A stretch of 64,000 bases of DNA from Flavobacterium sp. GSB-24 (GCF_027924665.1 NZ_AP027043.1:4216001-4280000); one strand, 5' to 3'; numbered from the stretch's first letter, positions 27,361-37,577 are shown. Translations and numbers: made by a program. The notes: generated by a model not told the origin, from the sequence alone.

Positions 27361-28950
27361 TTATTTCGTTACTCTAAACCAATCTACTTCAACATTTCCA
27401 GAATCATTTTTCACCTCTTCGCCTAAAGCAAAAAGACCAACTTTAGCGCCAATCCATTTTCCTTCTCTTGCTGTAAATTCATTTCCTATAACTTGATAAT
27501 TTTTATCATCTAAACTATAGAAGAAACTGCAGATTCCACCCTTTTTAATTTTTACTTTAAGGTAAATGGTATTGCTTTCTATTGATATGGGTTTTGTTTC
27601 GGTTTGTGAGACTGAATCAGCAAAAGTTCCAGTTTTCTGATTCAGATATAATTTTCCGTTATCGTTTTTAAAACAGAGATAACTGTAATCCAATCCCATA
27701 ATGATTAATCCTGTAGATTCGCCATTTAACCTAGCATTAAAAGTTAGTTTAGTAGTTGCTGTAAATTCTTCTGCCGGAAATTTTTGCAGTAATAAATTTG
27801 GAGCATTAAAAATGTTTGTCGTCGTGGTATTGCAAAACAAATTAAAGTATCCCAAACTTGTTGGAAATCCCCAATTGATTTGTTTATTGGCCTGCCACTG
27901 CCATTGCAATCCTAATTTTGGCTCGTTAAACTCATCTGAAGTTGCTGGAATTTCGATTGGATATTTCTTTCCTACATTTGGCTTTTTATAAGTGGTAACT
28001 GGTTCTCCAATTCCGTTTTTATCAAAATCTTCTCCCATAACTGGCCAGTCGTTTATCCATTTCATTGGCTGTAAATGAACAATTCGTCCGTAAGCACCCT
28101 TATCCTGAAAATGAAAAAACCAATCTTCGCCTGTTGGAGTTGTTACCCAAGCGCCTTGATGCGGACCGTTTATAGTTGTCGATCCTTGTTCCAGAACCTT
28201 TTTCTTTTCATAAGGTCCAAAAACATTTTTAGATCTTAAAACAGTCTGCCAGCCTGTAGGAACACCGCCAGCTGGTGCAAAAATGTAATAGTAATTATTT
28301 CGTTTGTAAAATTTTGGTCCTTCTATTGTTTCTTCACCTGCATGTCCATCAATTACCATTACTTCGTCATTATTCACAATTGTACCTTCCCAATTCATGG
28401 TGCAGACTACCAGTAAACTCTTAATCTGCGCACGGCTTCCCGCAAAAGCATGAACTAAATAAGCTTTACCATCATTATCCCAAAGCGGACTCGGATCTAT
28501 TAATCCTGTACCGGCTTTTACTAAAAGCGGTTCAGACCAAGGTCCCTCTGCTTTTTTGGCTTTAATCATATAAATTCCAAAATCTGGATCTGGATAATAA
28601 ATATAAAATTCATTATTGTGATAAGTAATGCTGGGCGCCCAAACCCCATTTCCGTGCTGTACTTTATTGTATGTTTCAAAGGGCGGCTGTTTGGTAAGTG
28701 CATATCCAACAATTTTCCAGTTCACCAAATCTTTAGAATGTAAAATTGGTAATCCGGGATTACAGTTAAACGATGAAGCTGTCATATAATAATCATCGCC
28801 TGCGCGAACAACATCTGGATCTGAATAATCGGCATGAATGATTGGATTTGTATAAGTTCCATCTCCATTATCAGGCACCCAGACTTGCGCACTATTCTTC
28901 TGTAAAGAAAAAACTATAAGAAGAAAAGTGATGATTTTTATATTTTTCAT
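27361..28950 (-). CDS. GH43-family glycosidase with C-terminal beta-sandwich domain
   Basis: A 529-residue secreted protein with signal peptide MKNIKIITFLLIVFSLQKNSAQ. Residues 30-330 form the five-bladed GH43 propeller: YSDPDVV (42-48, general base Asp44), LIDPSPLWD (150-158, Asp152) and TIEGPKFY (208-215, general acid Glu210). The last 180 residues are a concanavalin-like DUF1349/GH43_C2 domain (NARLNGESTGLIIMGLDYSY). Family members are beta-xylosidases or alpha-L-arabinofuranosidases; in this locus removal of arabinose or xylose side chains from rhamnogalacturonan or xylogalacturonan is most likely. Exact linkage cannot be read from sequence. Confidence 0.88.
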   Translation of the reverse strand: MKNIKIITFLLIVFSLQKNSAQVWVPDNGDGTYTNPIIHADYSDPDVVRAGDDYYMTASSFNCNPGLPILHSKDLVNWKIVGYALTKQPPFETYNKVQHGNGVWAPSITYHNNEFYIYYPDPDFGIYMIKAKKAEGPWSEPLLVKAGTGLIDPSPLWDNDGKAYLVHAFAGSRAQIKSLLVVCTMNWEGTIVNNDEVMVIDGHAGEETIEGPKFYKRNNYYYIFAPAGGVPTGWQTVLRSKNVFGPYEKKKVLEQGSTTINGPHQGAWVTTPTGEDWFFHFQDKGAYGRIVHLQPMKWINDWPVMGEDFDKNGIGEPVTTYKKPNVGKKYPIEIPATSDEFNEPKLGLQWQWQANKQINWGFPTSLGYFNLFCNTTTTNIFNAPNLLLQKFPAEEFTATTKLTFNARLNGESTGLIIMGLDYSYLCFKNDNGKLYLNQKTGTFADSVSQTETKPISIESNTIYLKVKIKKGGICSFFYSLDDKNYQVIGNEFTAREGKWIGAKVGLFALGEEVKNDSGNVEVDWFRVTK

Positions 28951-28978
28951 TTTTAAAAGTATTGTCTTTCAAAGAAAA

Positions 28979-29005
28979 CCTAACAGGTTTTAAAAACCTG
29001 TCAGG
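28979..29005. repeat. Palindrome between GH43 and GH105 genes
   Basis: CCTAACAGGTTTT pairs with AAAACCTGTCAGG (one mismatch) to give a 13-bp hairpin. It may be a dispersed flavobacterial element or a weak terminator inside the operon. Confidence 0.6.
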
Positions 29006-29146
29006 ATTCTATTTATTATTCTTAGCAGAGCTTCATGCGACCTTTCGAATTCGCTCCAGAAAACAAAAATTTCTACTCCAAGTATTCAATTAAATTCAAC
29101 CATCAATCATTAACAATTAATAATTAAAAATTAATAATTAAAAATC

Positions 29147-29244
29147 AACAATCAACCATTAACAATCAACCATTAACAATCAACCATTAACAATCAACCA
29201 TTAACAATCAACCATTAACAATCAACCATTAACAATTAACCATT
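29147..29244. repeat. Tandem repeat of a 14-bp unit, seven copies
   Basis: Six identical copies of AACAATCAACCATT and a seventh with one C-to-T change run without gaps, ending 5 nt before the stop codon of the lipoprotein GH105 gene. The 299-nt gap to the GH43 gene holds this array, a short AT-rich variant run before it, and the 28979 palindrome. Confidence 0.9.
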
Positions 29245-29249
29245 AACAA

Positions 29250-30473
29250 TTATCGATTCAACTCCAAAGCTGCTAAAATAAAAGGTCCTGTAGCTTTAGG
29301 ATCGTTGTCTTTTTTTCTTTCGTTTACATAATATTCGTAAGATCCATCACGATATGGAGTTCCTCCCAAACCTGCAACTTGGCAGCAGTTTGTTAAAGTG
29401 ATTCCGCCATCTTCATCTACTTTTTTGATTAAAACTTTAGTTAATCCGTCAAAAGCTTTATTGGCTGATTTTTTAAATTTAGCTGGTAAATATCCTTTGT
29501 TTGCTCCTTTCGCAAAAGCATACGAAAACATAGCCGAACCAGAAGCCTCTAAATAATTTCCTTTTCCATCAACTTTGTCTGTAACTTGATACCACAAACC
29601 AGATTTATCCTGAAATTTAAGTAATGCTTCCGAAACATTGTTTAGATATTTCACCAATTCTTTTTGTTTTGGATGATCTTTTGGCATATAATCTAAAACA
29701 TCAACCAAAGCCATTACGTACCATCCTAATGATCTAGACCAAAAATTTGGAGAATTTCCTGTTTGTTTATCTGCCCAAGGCATTTGCTTGCTTTCATCCC
29801 ATCCGTGGTATAACAATCCTGTTTTTGGATCTGTCGCGTGAAGCTGAATTAATTCAAATTGTTTGGCGATATCATCAAAGCTTTTTCCGTTTTCAAATTT
29901 AGCTGTATATTCTGCGTAGAATGGCTCTCCCATATACAACCCATCTAACCACATTTGATTTGGATAAATTTGTTTGTGCCAGAATCCGCCGCTTTGTGTT
30001 CTTGGCTGTTCTGTAAGCTGTTTACGAATTAACTGCATTGCTTTTAAGTATTTATCTTCTTTTGAAGACTCATAAACATCAAAAAGCAAACGCCCTGGCA
30101 AAACCAAATCGATATTGTATTTATCAAATTCGTATGTATTAATAGTTCCATCAGCTTGAACCAACTCATCTACGTAACCTCTTACGTAAGCTTTGTATCT
30201 AGGATCTGGATTTTTTTTGTATAATTCTTCGATAGAATGTAAAACTAAAGCATGTACATAATCCCATTTTGGTTTTTTAGCATCGTCCAGCATATATGCT
30301 TCTGGATGGCGTTTCATTAAAGTTAATGCCATTTTATCTGACCACTTCGCATTCTTTCCTATTACAATATCTTTTTTTGCTGGTTCTTGAGAAGTTACTT
30401 TACAACTTGTAAATGTCATAACGCAGATCATTAAAACCGACATCAAATAACTTTGTTTTCTAGTATTTTTCAT
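29250..30473 (-). CDS. GH105 unsaturated rhamnogalacturonyl hydrolase, lipoprotein
   Basis: A 407-residue alpha6/alpha6-barrel enzyme of family GH105 (YteR/YesR). The signal peptide ends in a lipobox, FTSC with Cys24, so the protein is membrane-anchored. SGGFWHKQIYPNQMWLDGLY (161-180) carries the catalytic Asp177, and WDESKQMPWADKQTG and NFWSRSLGWYVMALVDVLDY shape the site. It hydrates and cleaves the unsaturated galacturonate at the non-reducing end of lyase products, releasing rhamnose-containing remnants and the 5-keto-4-deoxyuronate precursor used by KduI. It follows a paralogue by 22 nt. Confidence 0.9.
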   Translation of the reverse strand: MKNTRKQSYLMSVLMICVMTFTSCKVTSQEPAKKDIVIGKNAKWSDKMALTLMKRHPEAYMLDDAKKPKWDYVHALVLHSIEELYKKNPDPRYKAYVRGYVDELVQADGTINTYEFDKYNIDLVLPGRLLFDVYESSKEDKYLKAMQLIRKQLTEQPRTQSGGFWHKQIYPNQMWLDGLYMGEPFYAEYTAKFENGKSFDDIAKQFELIQLHATDPKTGLLYHGWDESKQMPWADKQTGNSPNFWSRSLGWYVMALVDVLDYMPKDHPKQKELVKYLNNVSEALLKFQDKSGLWYQVTDKVDGKGNYLEASGSAMFSYAFAKGANKGYLPAKFKKSANKAFDGLTKVLIKKVDEDGGITLTNCCQVAGLGGTPYRDGSYEYYVNERKKDNDPKATGPFILAALELNR

Positions 30474-30495
30474 TTCAAAATATATTTAAATTCTT

Positions 30496-31716
30496 TTATT
30501 TTTCTAATTCTATTGCGGCCAATAAAAATGCTCCTATGCCTATTGCGCCATTTTCTTTTGGTTTTGCCGTGAGGTAATATTGGTTGGTTCCGTCTCGAAA
30601 AGGTTTTCCTCCTAAACCTACATTCGAAGAAACATTCAGAATATTTATTTCTCCTTTTTTATCGACTTTTACAAATTCTTTTACGAAACTGTCAAATGAT
30701 TTTTTAGCTGTCGATTTATAACTGCTGGGTAAATAGCCTTTATTAGCGCCCTTAGCAAAAGCATAAATAATCATTCCTGAAGCTGATGGTTCAACATAAT
30801 TTCCAAACAGTTCTGGTTTATCTGCTACTTGATACCATAATCCAGATTCACTTTTGTACTGATTTACATTCTTTGAAATCTGATTCAAATATTCTACCAA
30901 AACTTTATACTTTGGATGTGATTTCGGAAAATAATCTAAGGTTTCAACCAGTGCAACCATGTACCATCCTATTCCACGTCCCCAAATCGTTGGCGAAGTT
31001 CCTGTTTGTTTATCTGCCCAAGCAATTTCTTTACTTTCATCCCAAGCATGATAAACTAAACCTGTTTTTTTATCTACAATATGATTATGAACCAATTCAA
31101 ATTGTTTAGCGATGTCGTCTAAACTTTTTCCCTTTTCATATTTAACCGTAAACTGCGTATAAAAAGGTTCTGCCATATACAAACCATCAATCCACATTTG
31201 GTTTGGATAAATCTGCTTGTGCCAAAATCCTCCGCTCGCTGTTCTTGGCTGTGTTTCCAGCTGATTTCGCAGCTTCCCAATAATTTGTAAATAGCGGGAA
31301 TCTTTTGTAATGTCATATAAATTGAAAAGCAGTTTTCCCGGATTTAAATAATCAATATTGTATTCTTTGATATCGTATTTTTTAATATTTCCAGTGCTGT
31401 CAATCATTCCATCAAAATACTCTTTGATATAATTCAGATACTTTTTGTCGTTTGTTTTTTGATATAATTTCTCAAAACCAGACAATACAAATCCCATTTT
31501 ATAATCCCATTTTGGTTTTTCGTTTCCGTCGAGCTGCCACGCCTGTGGATATTTGTTTAAAATGGTAATTGCAGTTCTTTCGGACCATTTTAAATCGTAA
31601 GGAACAACAGCTTTTTCTGAATCGTTTTGATTCTGAGCTATGGTTTTCCCACCGAAAATAAGCAGTAAAATAATTACGGTTTTTATAGTAATCTTTTTAG
31701 AAAGAGATTTATGCAT
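30496..31716 (-). CDS. GH105 unsaturated rhamnogalacturonyl hydrolase, periplasmic paralogue
   Basis: A 406-residue GH105 enzyme with a cleavable signal peptide (to about FGGKTIAQ, residue 28) rather than a lipobox. SGGFWHKQIYPNQMWIDGLY (161-180) aligns exactly with the neighbouring paralogue and gives Asp177 as catalytic residue. The two proteins are collinear along their length, so they arose by tandem duplication; they differ in anchoring and in the C-terminal third. They may separate surface and periplasmic steps or substrates with different linkages. The esterase gene lies 31 nt upstream. Confidence 0.9.
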   Translation of the reverse strand: MHKSLSKKITIKTVIILLLIFGGKTIAQNQNDSEKAVVPYDLKWSERTAITILNKYPQAWQLDGNEKPKWDYKMGFVLSGFEKLYQKTNDKKYLNYIKEYFDGMIDSTGNIKKYDIKEYNIDYLNPGKLLFNLYDITKDSRYLQIIGKLRNQLETQPRTASGGFWHKQIYPNQMWIDGLYMAEPFYTQFTVKYEKGKSLDDIAKQFELVHNHIVDKKTGLVYHAWDESKEIAWADKQTGTSPTIWGRGIGWYMVALVETLDYFPKSHPKYKVLVEYLNQISKNVNQYKSESGLWYQVADKPELFGNYVEPSASGMIIYAFAKGANKGYLPSSYKSTAKKSFDSFVKEFVKVDKKGEINILNVSSNVGLGGKPFRDGTNQYYLTAKPKENGAIGIGAFLLAAIELEK

Positions 31717-31747
31717 AGTTTGTATTGGTTTTCATTTTTATTCTAAA

Positions 31748-32686
31748 TTACTTAAAAATTTTATCTAAAAATCGTACGGTGTACGAAACTGTTTGTCCAA
31801 ACCAAGGTTCGTAAAACCAAAACGAATGCGGCGAATCTGGAATTGTCTGCACTTCATTATAGATTTTATTCTCATTCAAAATTTTAATCATATCATCACG
31901 TCCTGCATGAAATCTCGGAATACTGCTGCAGATGTATAATATCGGCGGTGTATTTTTATCGGTATGAGTTAATGCAGAGGCATTTTTCCAGTTTTCTGGA
32001 GTTTCATCTGATTTTCCGCCAAGCCAAAAGGCAGCCATATCTCCTTCTGATGATTCTGGATGTTTGAATGCTAATACTCCATCTACATCGGCAATCGCAT
32101 TAACTTTTGATGAATGTTTACTTTTAAAAGTTTTATCTTCAAAAATCGGATTTTCATTTGTTGTTCCTATTAAAGCTGCCATTTGACCTCCTGACGAACA
32201 GCCTAAAACCGCAATTTTATTAGGATCTACATTAAATTTTCCTGCATTGTCTTTTATAAATCTGATTGCATTTTTTACATCAACTACACCCGTTGGATAT
32301 TTGGCTTCCAGCGACAATCTATATTCTATGGTAAAACAAGAATACCCTTTTGATGCGATCTCTTTTCCTAAAAACTGCATTTGGTTTTTATTTCCAGATC
32401 TCCATCCTCCGCCATGAATCATTATTACGACTGGATTCTTTTTCTTTTTTGTATTTACAAATGCATCAAAATGTAATGTCCTATCTTGTTCCTTATTATA
32501 AACCAAATCAAACATTTCTGTAACGTCTGGATTGGGCTTAATTTCTGGAATTGTGATAAATGGATATTTCTTAATCAATTTAGTAAAAGTACTTTTAATT
32601 GTATAAGACGTATCAATCTTGTACTGCTGGCTTTGAACTGCAATTACATAAAAAAATACTATTAAAATTAATCTCACTTTCTGCAT
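31748..32686 (-). CDS. Secreted alpha/beta-hydrolase carbohydrate esterase
   Basis: A 312-residue alpha/beta hydrolase with signal peptide MQKVRLILIVFFYVIAVQSQ. HGGGW (91-95) forms the oxyanion hole and GCSSGG (162-167) carries the nucleophile Ser164; the C-terminal SPHSFW supplies the histidine. The BD-FAE/CE10-like family includes acetyl and feruloyl esterases. In this operon it probably removes acetyl or feruloyl groups from pectin. It lies between susD and the GH105 pair, where a surface glycan-binding protein would often be found. Confidence 0.82.
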   Translation of the reverse strand: MQKVRLILIVFFYVIAVQSQQYKIDTSYTIKSTFTKLIKKYPFITIPEIKPNPDVTEMFDLVYNKEQDRTLHFDAFVNTKKKKNPVVIMIHGGGWRSGNKNQMQFLGKEIASKGYSCFTIEYRLSLEAKYPTGVVDVKNAIRFIKDNAGKFNVDPNKIAVLGCSSGGQMAALIGTTNENPIFEDKTFKSKHSSKVNAIADVDGVLAFKHPESSEGDMAAFWLGGKSDETPENWKNASALTHTDKNTPPILYICSSIPRFHAGRDDMIKILNENKIYNEVQTIPDSPHSFWFYEPWFGQTVSYTVRFLDKIFK

Positions 32687-32786
32687 TTCAATTCTTAATT
32701 TAAGTTAAGGAAAGAGCTTGACAAATAGTCAAACTCTTTCTTAACTACTTCAAAAAAACAATATTCTCAAAAAACTAAAAAAATTA

Positions 32787-34460
32787 CTAATAACCAGGAT
32801 TTTGAGGAAAATCTTTATTTTGGTTTAAATCTAAAGCAGATTGTGGTATTGGTCTTAAAATTTTAAGTTTGCCGTCAACACCAACAAAATTTGCTTCTTT
32901 TATTTTATAATTATGAGCTGAAGCTCTCGCTACCAAAGTTCCAGTACGTTTTAAATCGAACCAGCGTTTGTATTCTCCTAATAACTCTCTTCCTCTTTCG
33001 TCTAGGATATAGTCGATATTAAATTGAGCTAAAGTTGCATTGGCTACTCCTGCTCTTCTGCGCACTTCGTTTAAACGATCTAATCCAGTTCCCGGATTTC
33101 CAGCTTTTAAATAGGCTTCAGCAGCTACAAGATAAGTTTCTCCCAATCTTGCTACAATGATATCTCTTGTACTTACAGGTCCTGTGCTAGAAGGAGTAGT
33201 TGGGTCGGGATCATCAAATTTCTTAACTGGAATAGTGTAGCAGTCTAAGTTTTTAATTAACGTATGTGCTGCAGAGTATTCTCCCCAAGGATGGTACACA
33301 AATGTTGAAGCTAACCTAGAAGCATTTGCTGTCATCCAAGCTGTTTTATCTGCTGGAGTAAACCATTTTGGCTCGTAAAAATGTCTCACTTTTAATGAAG
33401 CTGGGTTTGAACTTCTGTAATACGGATAATATAAAATAGTTTTTGTAACGCCGTTTGTTGTTTCAGGCCCTTCTAAAATTTCTGTCATAAAAGTAGCATT
33501 CCATCTTGCATCACCTTTTTCGTATAAACCTAGTGCATAATCTGTAGGACATAAATTGTAACTTCTTAGTGGCGCTCCAGTTTCTGCCCCTCCTAAATAA
33601 GAACTGAAATAGTAAAACTGGTTGTTACCCAATTTCGTCGGATCTGTACTAGTTGAAGCTTTGTCGTACTGTACAGAAAAAATCGTTTCTGCATTTAAAT
33701 CATTTCCTGGTTTAAATAGCTGATCGAAAGCGATAGCTAAAGTCTGTCCTGCGATTGCAGCATCGGCATAAGCGGCAGCTTTTGAAAAATCATCCGCTTT
33801 ACCAAAAGTTTCATATCCTCTTGTTAAATATACTTTTGCTAATAAATCGTTTACAGCTCTTTTGTTGACTTTTCCAGATGTGCTGTAAGCAGCAGTTCCA
33901 ACATTAGCTAAAGCAAAATCTAAATCTGAAATAATTTGTTCGTATACTTCTTCTGCACTGTTTCTTGTAAAAGATAAAACTGGGCTTGTAATATTCTCGC
34001 TTACAATTGGCACACCACCATAAGTCTGAACTAATAGAAAATAAGCCTGAGCTCTTAAAAATCTAGCTTCACCTAAAAGTGTATTTAAATTAGAAGTTTG
34101 CTCGGTCACAGTTGAATAATAAATTGCTTTATTCACTGATTGAATTAACTGATAACAAGGTCTGTACAAATCGGCAACATTGTCTGAGGACGGAATTAAA
34201 AGCGTATACTGGCTCAAACCTGCTGGTTCTGGAGTTCTTCCTTCCGCATACATATCAGTTCCTGCTTCAAAAAGCCATGGATTTCCTCCGTAAATACTTT
34301 TAAGCCAAGCATAGTTTGTGTTTATTAATAACTGAAAACCTGCCGCTGTTTTATAAGTTCCATCAGCTGGAACATTTGACAAACTTTCTTCTTCGATATA
34401 ATTACTGCAAGAACTTAAGGTTCCTGCAATGATTCCTAATATTATGATGAATTTTTTCAT
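32787..34460 (-). CDS. susD: SusD/RagB-family outer-membrane glycan-binding lipoprotein
   Basis: A 557-residue SusD-like protein. The signal peptide ends IAGTLSSC with lipid-attachment Cys18, followed by NYIEEESLSNVPADG, the typical SusD start. Helical TPR-like segments (LGEARFLRAQAYFLLVQTYG at about 128-147) and the C-terminal YILDERGRELLGEYKRWFDL are diagnostic. It is the surface lid of the SusCD importer and selects oligosaccharides, here probably oligogalacturonides or rhamnogalacturonan fragments. It starts 12 nt after susC. Confidence 0.95.
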   Translation of the reverse strand: MKKFIIILGIIAGTLSSCSNYIEEESLSNVPADGTYKTAAGFQLLINTNYAWLKSIYGGNPWLFEAGTDMYAEGRTPEPAGLSQYTLLIPSSDNVADLYRPCYQLIQSVNKAIYYSTVTEQTSNLNTLLGEARFLRAQAYFLLVQTYGGVPIVSENITSPVLSFTRNSAEEVYEQIISDLDFALANVGTAAYSTSGKVNKRAVNDLLAKVYLTRGYETFGKADDFSKAAAYADAAIAGQTLAIAFDQLFKPGNDLNAETIFSVQYDKASTSTDPTKLGNNQFYYFSSYLGGAETGAPLRSYNLCPTDYALGLYEKGDARWNATFMTEILEGPETTNGVTKTILYYPYYRSSNPASLKVRHFYEPKWFTPADKTAWMTANASRLASTFVYHPWGEYSAAHTLIKNLDCYTIPVKKFDDPDPTTPSSTGPVSTRDIIVARLGETYLVAAEAYLKAGNPGTGLDRLNEVRRRAGVANATLAQFNIDYILDERGRELLGEYKRWFDLKRTGTLVARASAHNYKIKEANFVGVDGKLKILRPIPQSALDLNQNKDFPQNPGY

Positions 34461-34472
34461 TTGATATCCTTA

Positions 34473-37400
34473 TTAAAATTTAACACTTAATCCTAATTGT
34501 GTAGTCACTGATGCTGGACGGTTTACTCCAAAGGCAGCACCAGCCCATTCAGGATCATATCCATCAAAATCTGTAAATACAAATGGGTCTAAAACATTCA
34601 CGTAAATTCTTAAATTACTTATTTTAAGCCTTTTCAATAGTTCAGAATCTAATGTGTATCCTAAAGATATATTTTTAATTTTTACGTAAGAAACGTCTCT
34701 GTAGTACCCAAATAAAGAAGTCCAATAAGCTCCAGCTCCAGTAGCTACAGGCCCTGGTCTTGGGTTTGTATTATTTGCATTAGCCTCAATTCCTGTCCCG
34801 TTTGTTGGAATAAAGTAATCCATTGCTAATTTCTGACGTCCACGGTCGCTCACATCAGCAAAGTTTTGGTGGAAAGTACTTAAAACTGTTTGTCCTTGGC
34901 TCGTTAAAACTGAGAAATTGAAATCAAAATTACCAACGGTCAATTTAGAATATAAACTTCCCTGCCAGTCTGGATTAGCATTTCCGATTACAGTTCTATC
35001 ATCTTGATTGAATTTACCGTCATTGTTCAAATCCTTTGGTCTTGCCTGCCCTGGAGCCATTCCGTATGACGCAGCTTGTGCAGCTTCGCTTTCCTGCCAA
35101 ACTCCGTCATAAACGTAATTGTAGTTTGGATTTAATTCAGATCCTAAAATTAATTTGTTTCCAATATCACTTACTTGATCCTGATTGTAAATTGACTCTA
35201 ATTTATTTACGTTTTTAGTAAACGTGAAAGTAGTTTCCCAATTTACATTTTTGCTTTTGATATTTTTTGTAGTTAAAAGAACTTCTACCCCTTTATTACT
35301 AACAGATCCAACGTTAGAAAATGTATTTTTATAACCTGTTTCAAGAGGCAGTTCTTGTTTATAAATTAATTTATCTGATAATCTGTCATAAACATCTACA
35401 GAACCTGTGATTCTGTTATTTAAGAATCCGTAATCAAGACCAAAGTTTAACTCTCGTGTTTTTTCCCAAGTTAAGTTTTGATTCGCTAAATTTTCAGACT
35501 GCCAGCCCGAAACTACATTCGCTCCATTTGCATAAAAAGTCTGCTGATTCAATAAAGCCTGAGAAGTATAAGGTGCAACGTTGTCGTTTCCTGTATAACC
35601 TAAACTTGCGCGAAGTTTTAAATCTGAAATAACTGAGCTATTTGCTAAGAAAGATTCTTTGCTAATTTTCCATCCTAAAGCTACAGAAGGGAAACTCTGC
35701 CATTTATTACCTTCAGATAAAACAGAAGAACCATCCCATCTTGTAGAAGCTGTTAAAAGATATTTGTCTTTAAATGTATAATTTAAACGAACTGCATAAG
35801 AACTTAAAGTGTTCTTTTGATATCCAGAACTTATGTTATAACTCGTCTGAACTCCAGATCCCATATTATTTGATCCAACATCAAAAGGCTGATTGTTAGA
35901 ATATAAATAAGATGTTTCATCAACATTTGAATACAAACTCTGTAATAATAAAACACTAAAATCATGTACTTCTTTAAATGTGTGTTTTAAATCGATCTGG
36001 TTATCCCAAGTGTAGTTAAAGTTGTTGAAGTTTTTAATTGATGCAGAATTTTTTCCGTTTAAGGTTACACCTGCATTGGTCTGCGCTTTATAAGCTGTAC
36101 TGGTAACAGTGTTTTCGATACCTCCTGCAAATGTTGTTTTAAACGAAAGCCATTTTAAAGGCTGGTATTGGAAGAAAACATTTCCAACTGTTTGCCATGT
36201 TTTTTCTGTTTGAGATGAATTGGCAATTTCCATTAATGGGTTTACAGTACTGGTTTTGTTTATTGCCCATGAACCATCTGGATAAGTTAATTTTCCTGGA
36301 AGGAAAAACAGTGTTCCCACTTTCTCATTTCCTTGTGCATCTACAGCCCAAGGCGACATCAGCGGACTTAATCTGAAAGCATCCTGCATTGCTAAATCAC
36401 TTCCTAATTGTGTATCAAGACGTGCAACAGTAATGTTGGCCCCAGTAGTAAATTTATCATTGATTTTATGGTTCAATCCCAATTTAAAAGAATACTTATC
36501 AGTCGAATCATTTTCGATAAGCCCTTCATCGCTTTGAACACCAAATCCTAAATTATAGCTCAAACCAGAATCTGAACGTCCTGTAACATTTAAATAATTG
36601 TTTTGAGTCATACCTGGTTTAAGAACAGCATCTGTCCAGTCAAAATTGTAACCGTTGTTAGCGCGGGAAACTAATAATGGACTTTGATTTCCTGCTAAAG
36701 CTGCTAATTGCGCAGGCGTTTGTGTTTGAGGTGTTGCACTCATATAGGCAACCTGATGAAATTTCCACCATTCTGCTCCGTTCATCATTTTTGGCATTCT
36801 CACGGCAGTTTTATTACCATAAGAAGTATCAAAAGTGACGTTGATTCCAGATTTTACATTCGCACCGCTTTTTGTTGTTACGATAATAACACCACTCGCT
36901 CCTCGCGAACCATAAATTGCTGCCGAAGAGGCATCTTTTAAAACATCCATTCTAGAAATATCCTGCGGATTCAAAAAGTCAATATTATCAACTGGAACAC
37001 CATCTACGATATATAATGGTGATGATCCAACTAATGAATTATTTCCTCTGATTACCACTTTGTATCCGTCTCCTGCACGTCCTGAAGCAGATGAAATCTG
37101 AACCCCTGGTGTACTTCCTTGAATTGCCTCTAATGGGCTTGTAGTATTTCTTTCCGTAATAGTTGCAGCACTGATTGTACTAATAGATCCTGTTAAATCA
37201 GTTTTTTTAACAGAGCCATAACCAACCACAACAACTTCATTTAGAGAGTTGGATTGTTCTGCAAGACTTACGTTAATTTTAGATTTTCCGGCAATAGTGA
37301 CTTCTTGCGTTTGAAAGCCTAAATAACTAATAACCAAAGTGGCTTTTGGATTAGTTACATTCATTTTAAAACTTCCTTCAAAATCTGTTGAAGTTCCGTT

Positions 37401-37577
37401 TTTAGTTCCTTTTTCCTGAATATTTACTCCAGGAAGTGATAGTCCCGCGGCATCGGTAATTTTTCCTTCAATTAGTACTGACTGTGCATTTGTTGTATTA
37501 CACAGCAGTAAATTCAGGAAAAATAAAAATACAAAGCTGTATTTTTCTTTTTTCTTTGATAGTTTTTTAAAATTCAT
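34473..37577 (-). CDS. susC: SusC/RagA-family TonB-dependent outer-membrane transporter
   Basis: A 1034-residue SusC-like transporter. After a signal peptide (to about residue 31, NTTNAQ) come a CarboxypepD-reg-like domain (35-110: EGKITDAAGLSLPGVNI, TSTDFEGSF), the conserved SLNEVVVVGYGSVKKTDLTG stretch (111-130) and the plug (RGNNSLVGSSPLYIVDGVPV), then a C-terminal barrel ending in LGLSVKF with terminal Phe. It imports oligosaccharides through the outer membrane with TonB energy. It starts 33 nt after the GH28 gene, so both are in one transcript. Confidence 0.95.
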   Translation of the reverse strand: MNFKKLSKKKEKYSFVFLFFLNLLLCNTTNAQSVLIEGKITDAAGLSLPGVNIQEKGTKNGTSTDFEGSFKMNVTNPKATLVISYLGFQTQEVTIAGKSKINVSLAEQSNSLNEVVVVGYGSVKKTDLTGSISTISAATITERNTTSPLEAIQGSTPGVQISSASGRAGDGYKVVIRGNNSLVGSSPLYIVDGVPVDNIDFLNPQDISRMDVLKDASSAAIYGSRGASGVIIVTTKSGANVKSGINVTFDTSYGNKTAVRMPKMMNGAEWWKFHQVAYMSATPQTQTPAQLAALAGNQSPLLVSRANNGYNFDWTDAVLKPGMTQNNYLNVTGRSDSGLSYNLGFGVQSDEGLIENDSTDKYSFKLGLNHKINDKFTTGANITVARLDTQLGSDLAMQDAFRLSPLMSPWAVDAQGNEKVGTLFFLPGKLTYPDGSWAINKTSTVNPLMEIANSSQTEKTWQTVGNVFFQYQPLKWLSFKTTFAGGIENTVTSTAYKAQTNAGVTLNGKNSASIKNFNNFNYTWDNQIDLKHTFKEVHDFSVLLLQSLYSNVDETSYLYSNNQPFDVGSNNMGSGVQTSYNISSGYQKNTLSSYAVRLNYTFKDKYLLTASTRWDGSSVLSEGNKWQSFPSVALGWKISKESFLANSSVISDLKLRASLGYTGNDNVAPYTSQALLNQQTFYANGANVVSGWQSENLANQNLTWEKTRELNFGLDYGFLNNRITGSVDVYDRLSDKLIYKQELPLETGYKNTFSNVGSVSNKGVEVLLTTKNIKSKNVNWETTFTFTKNVNKLESIYNQDQVSDIGNKLILGSELNPNYNYVYDGVWQESEAAQAASYGMAPGQARPKDLNNDGKFNQDDRTVIGNANPDWQGSLYSKLTVGNFDFNFSVLTSQGQTVLSTFHQNFADVSDRGRQKLAMDYFIPTNGTGIEANANNTNPRPGPVATGAGAYWTSLFGYYRDVSYVKIKNISLGYTLDSELLKRLKISNLRIYVNVLDPFVFTDFDGYDPEWAGAAFGVNRPASVTTQLGLSVKF

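Noticed and set aside
29147..29244. CRISPR array
   Set aside because: The 14-bp units are contiguous with no spacers, and no cas genes are present.
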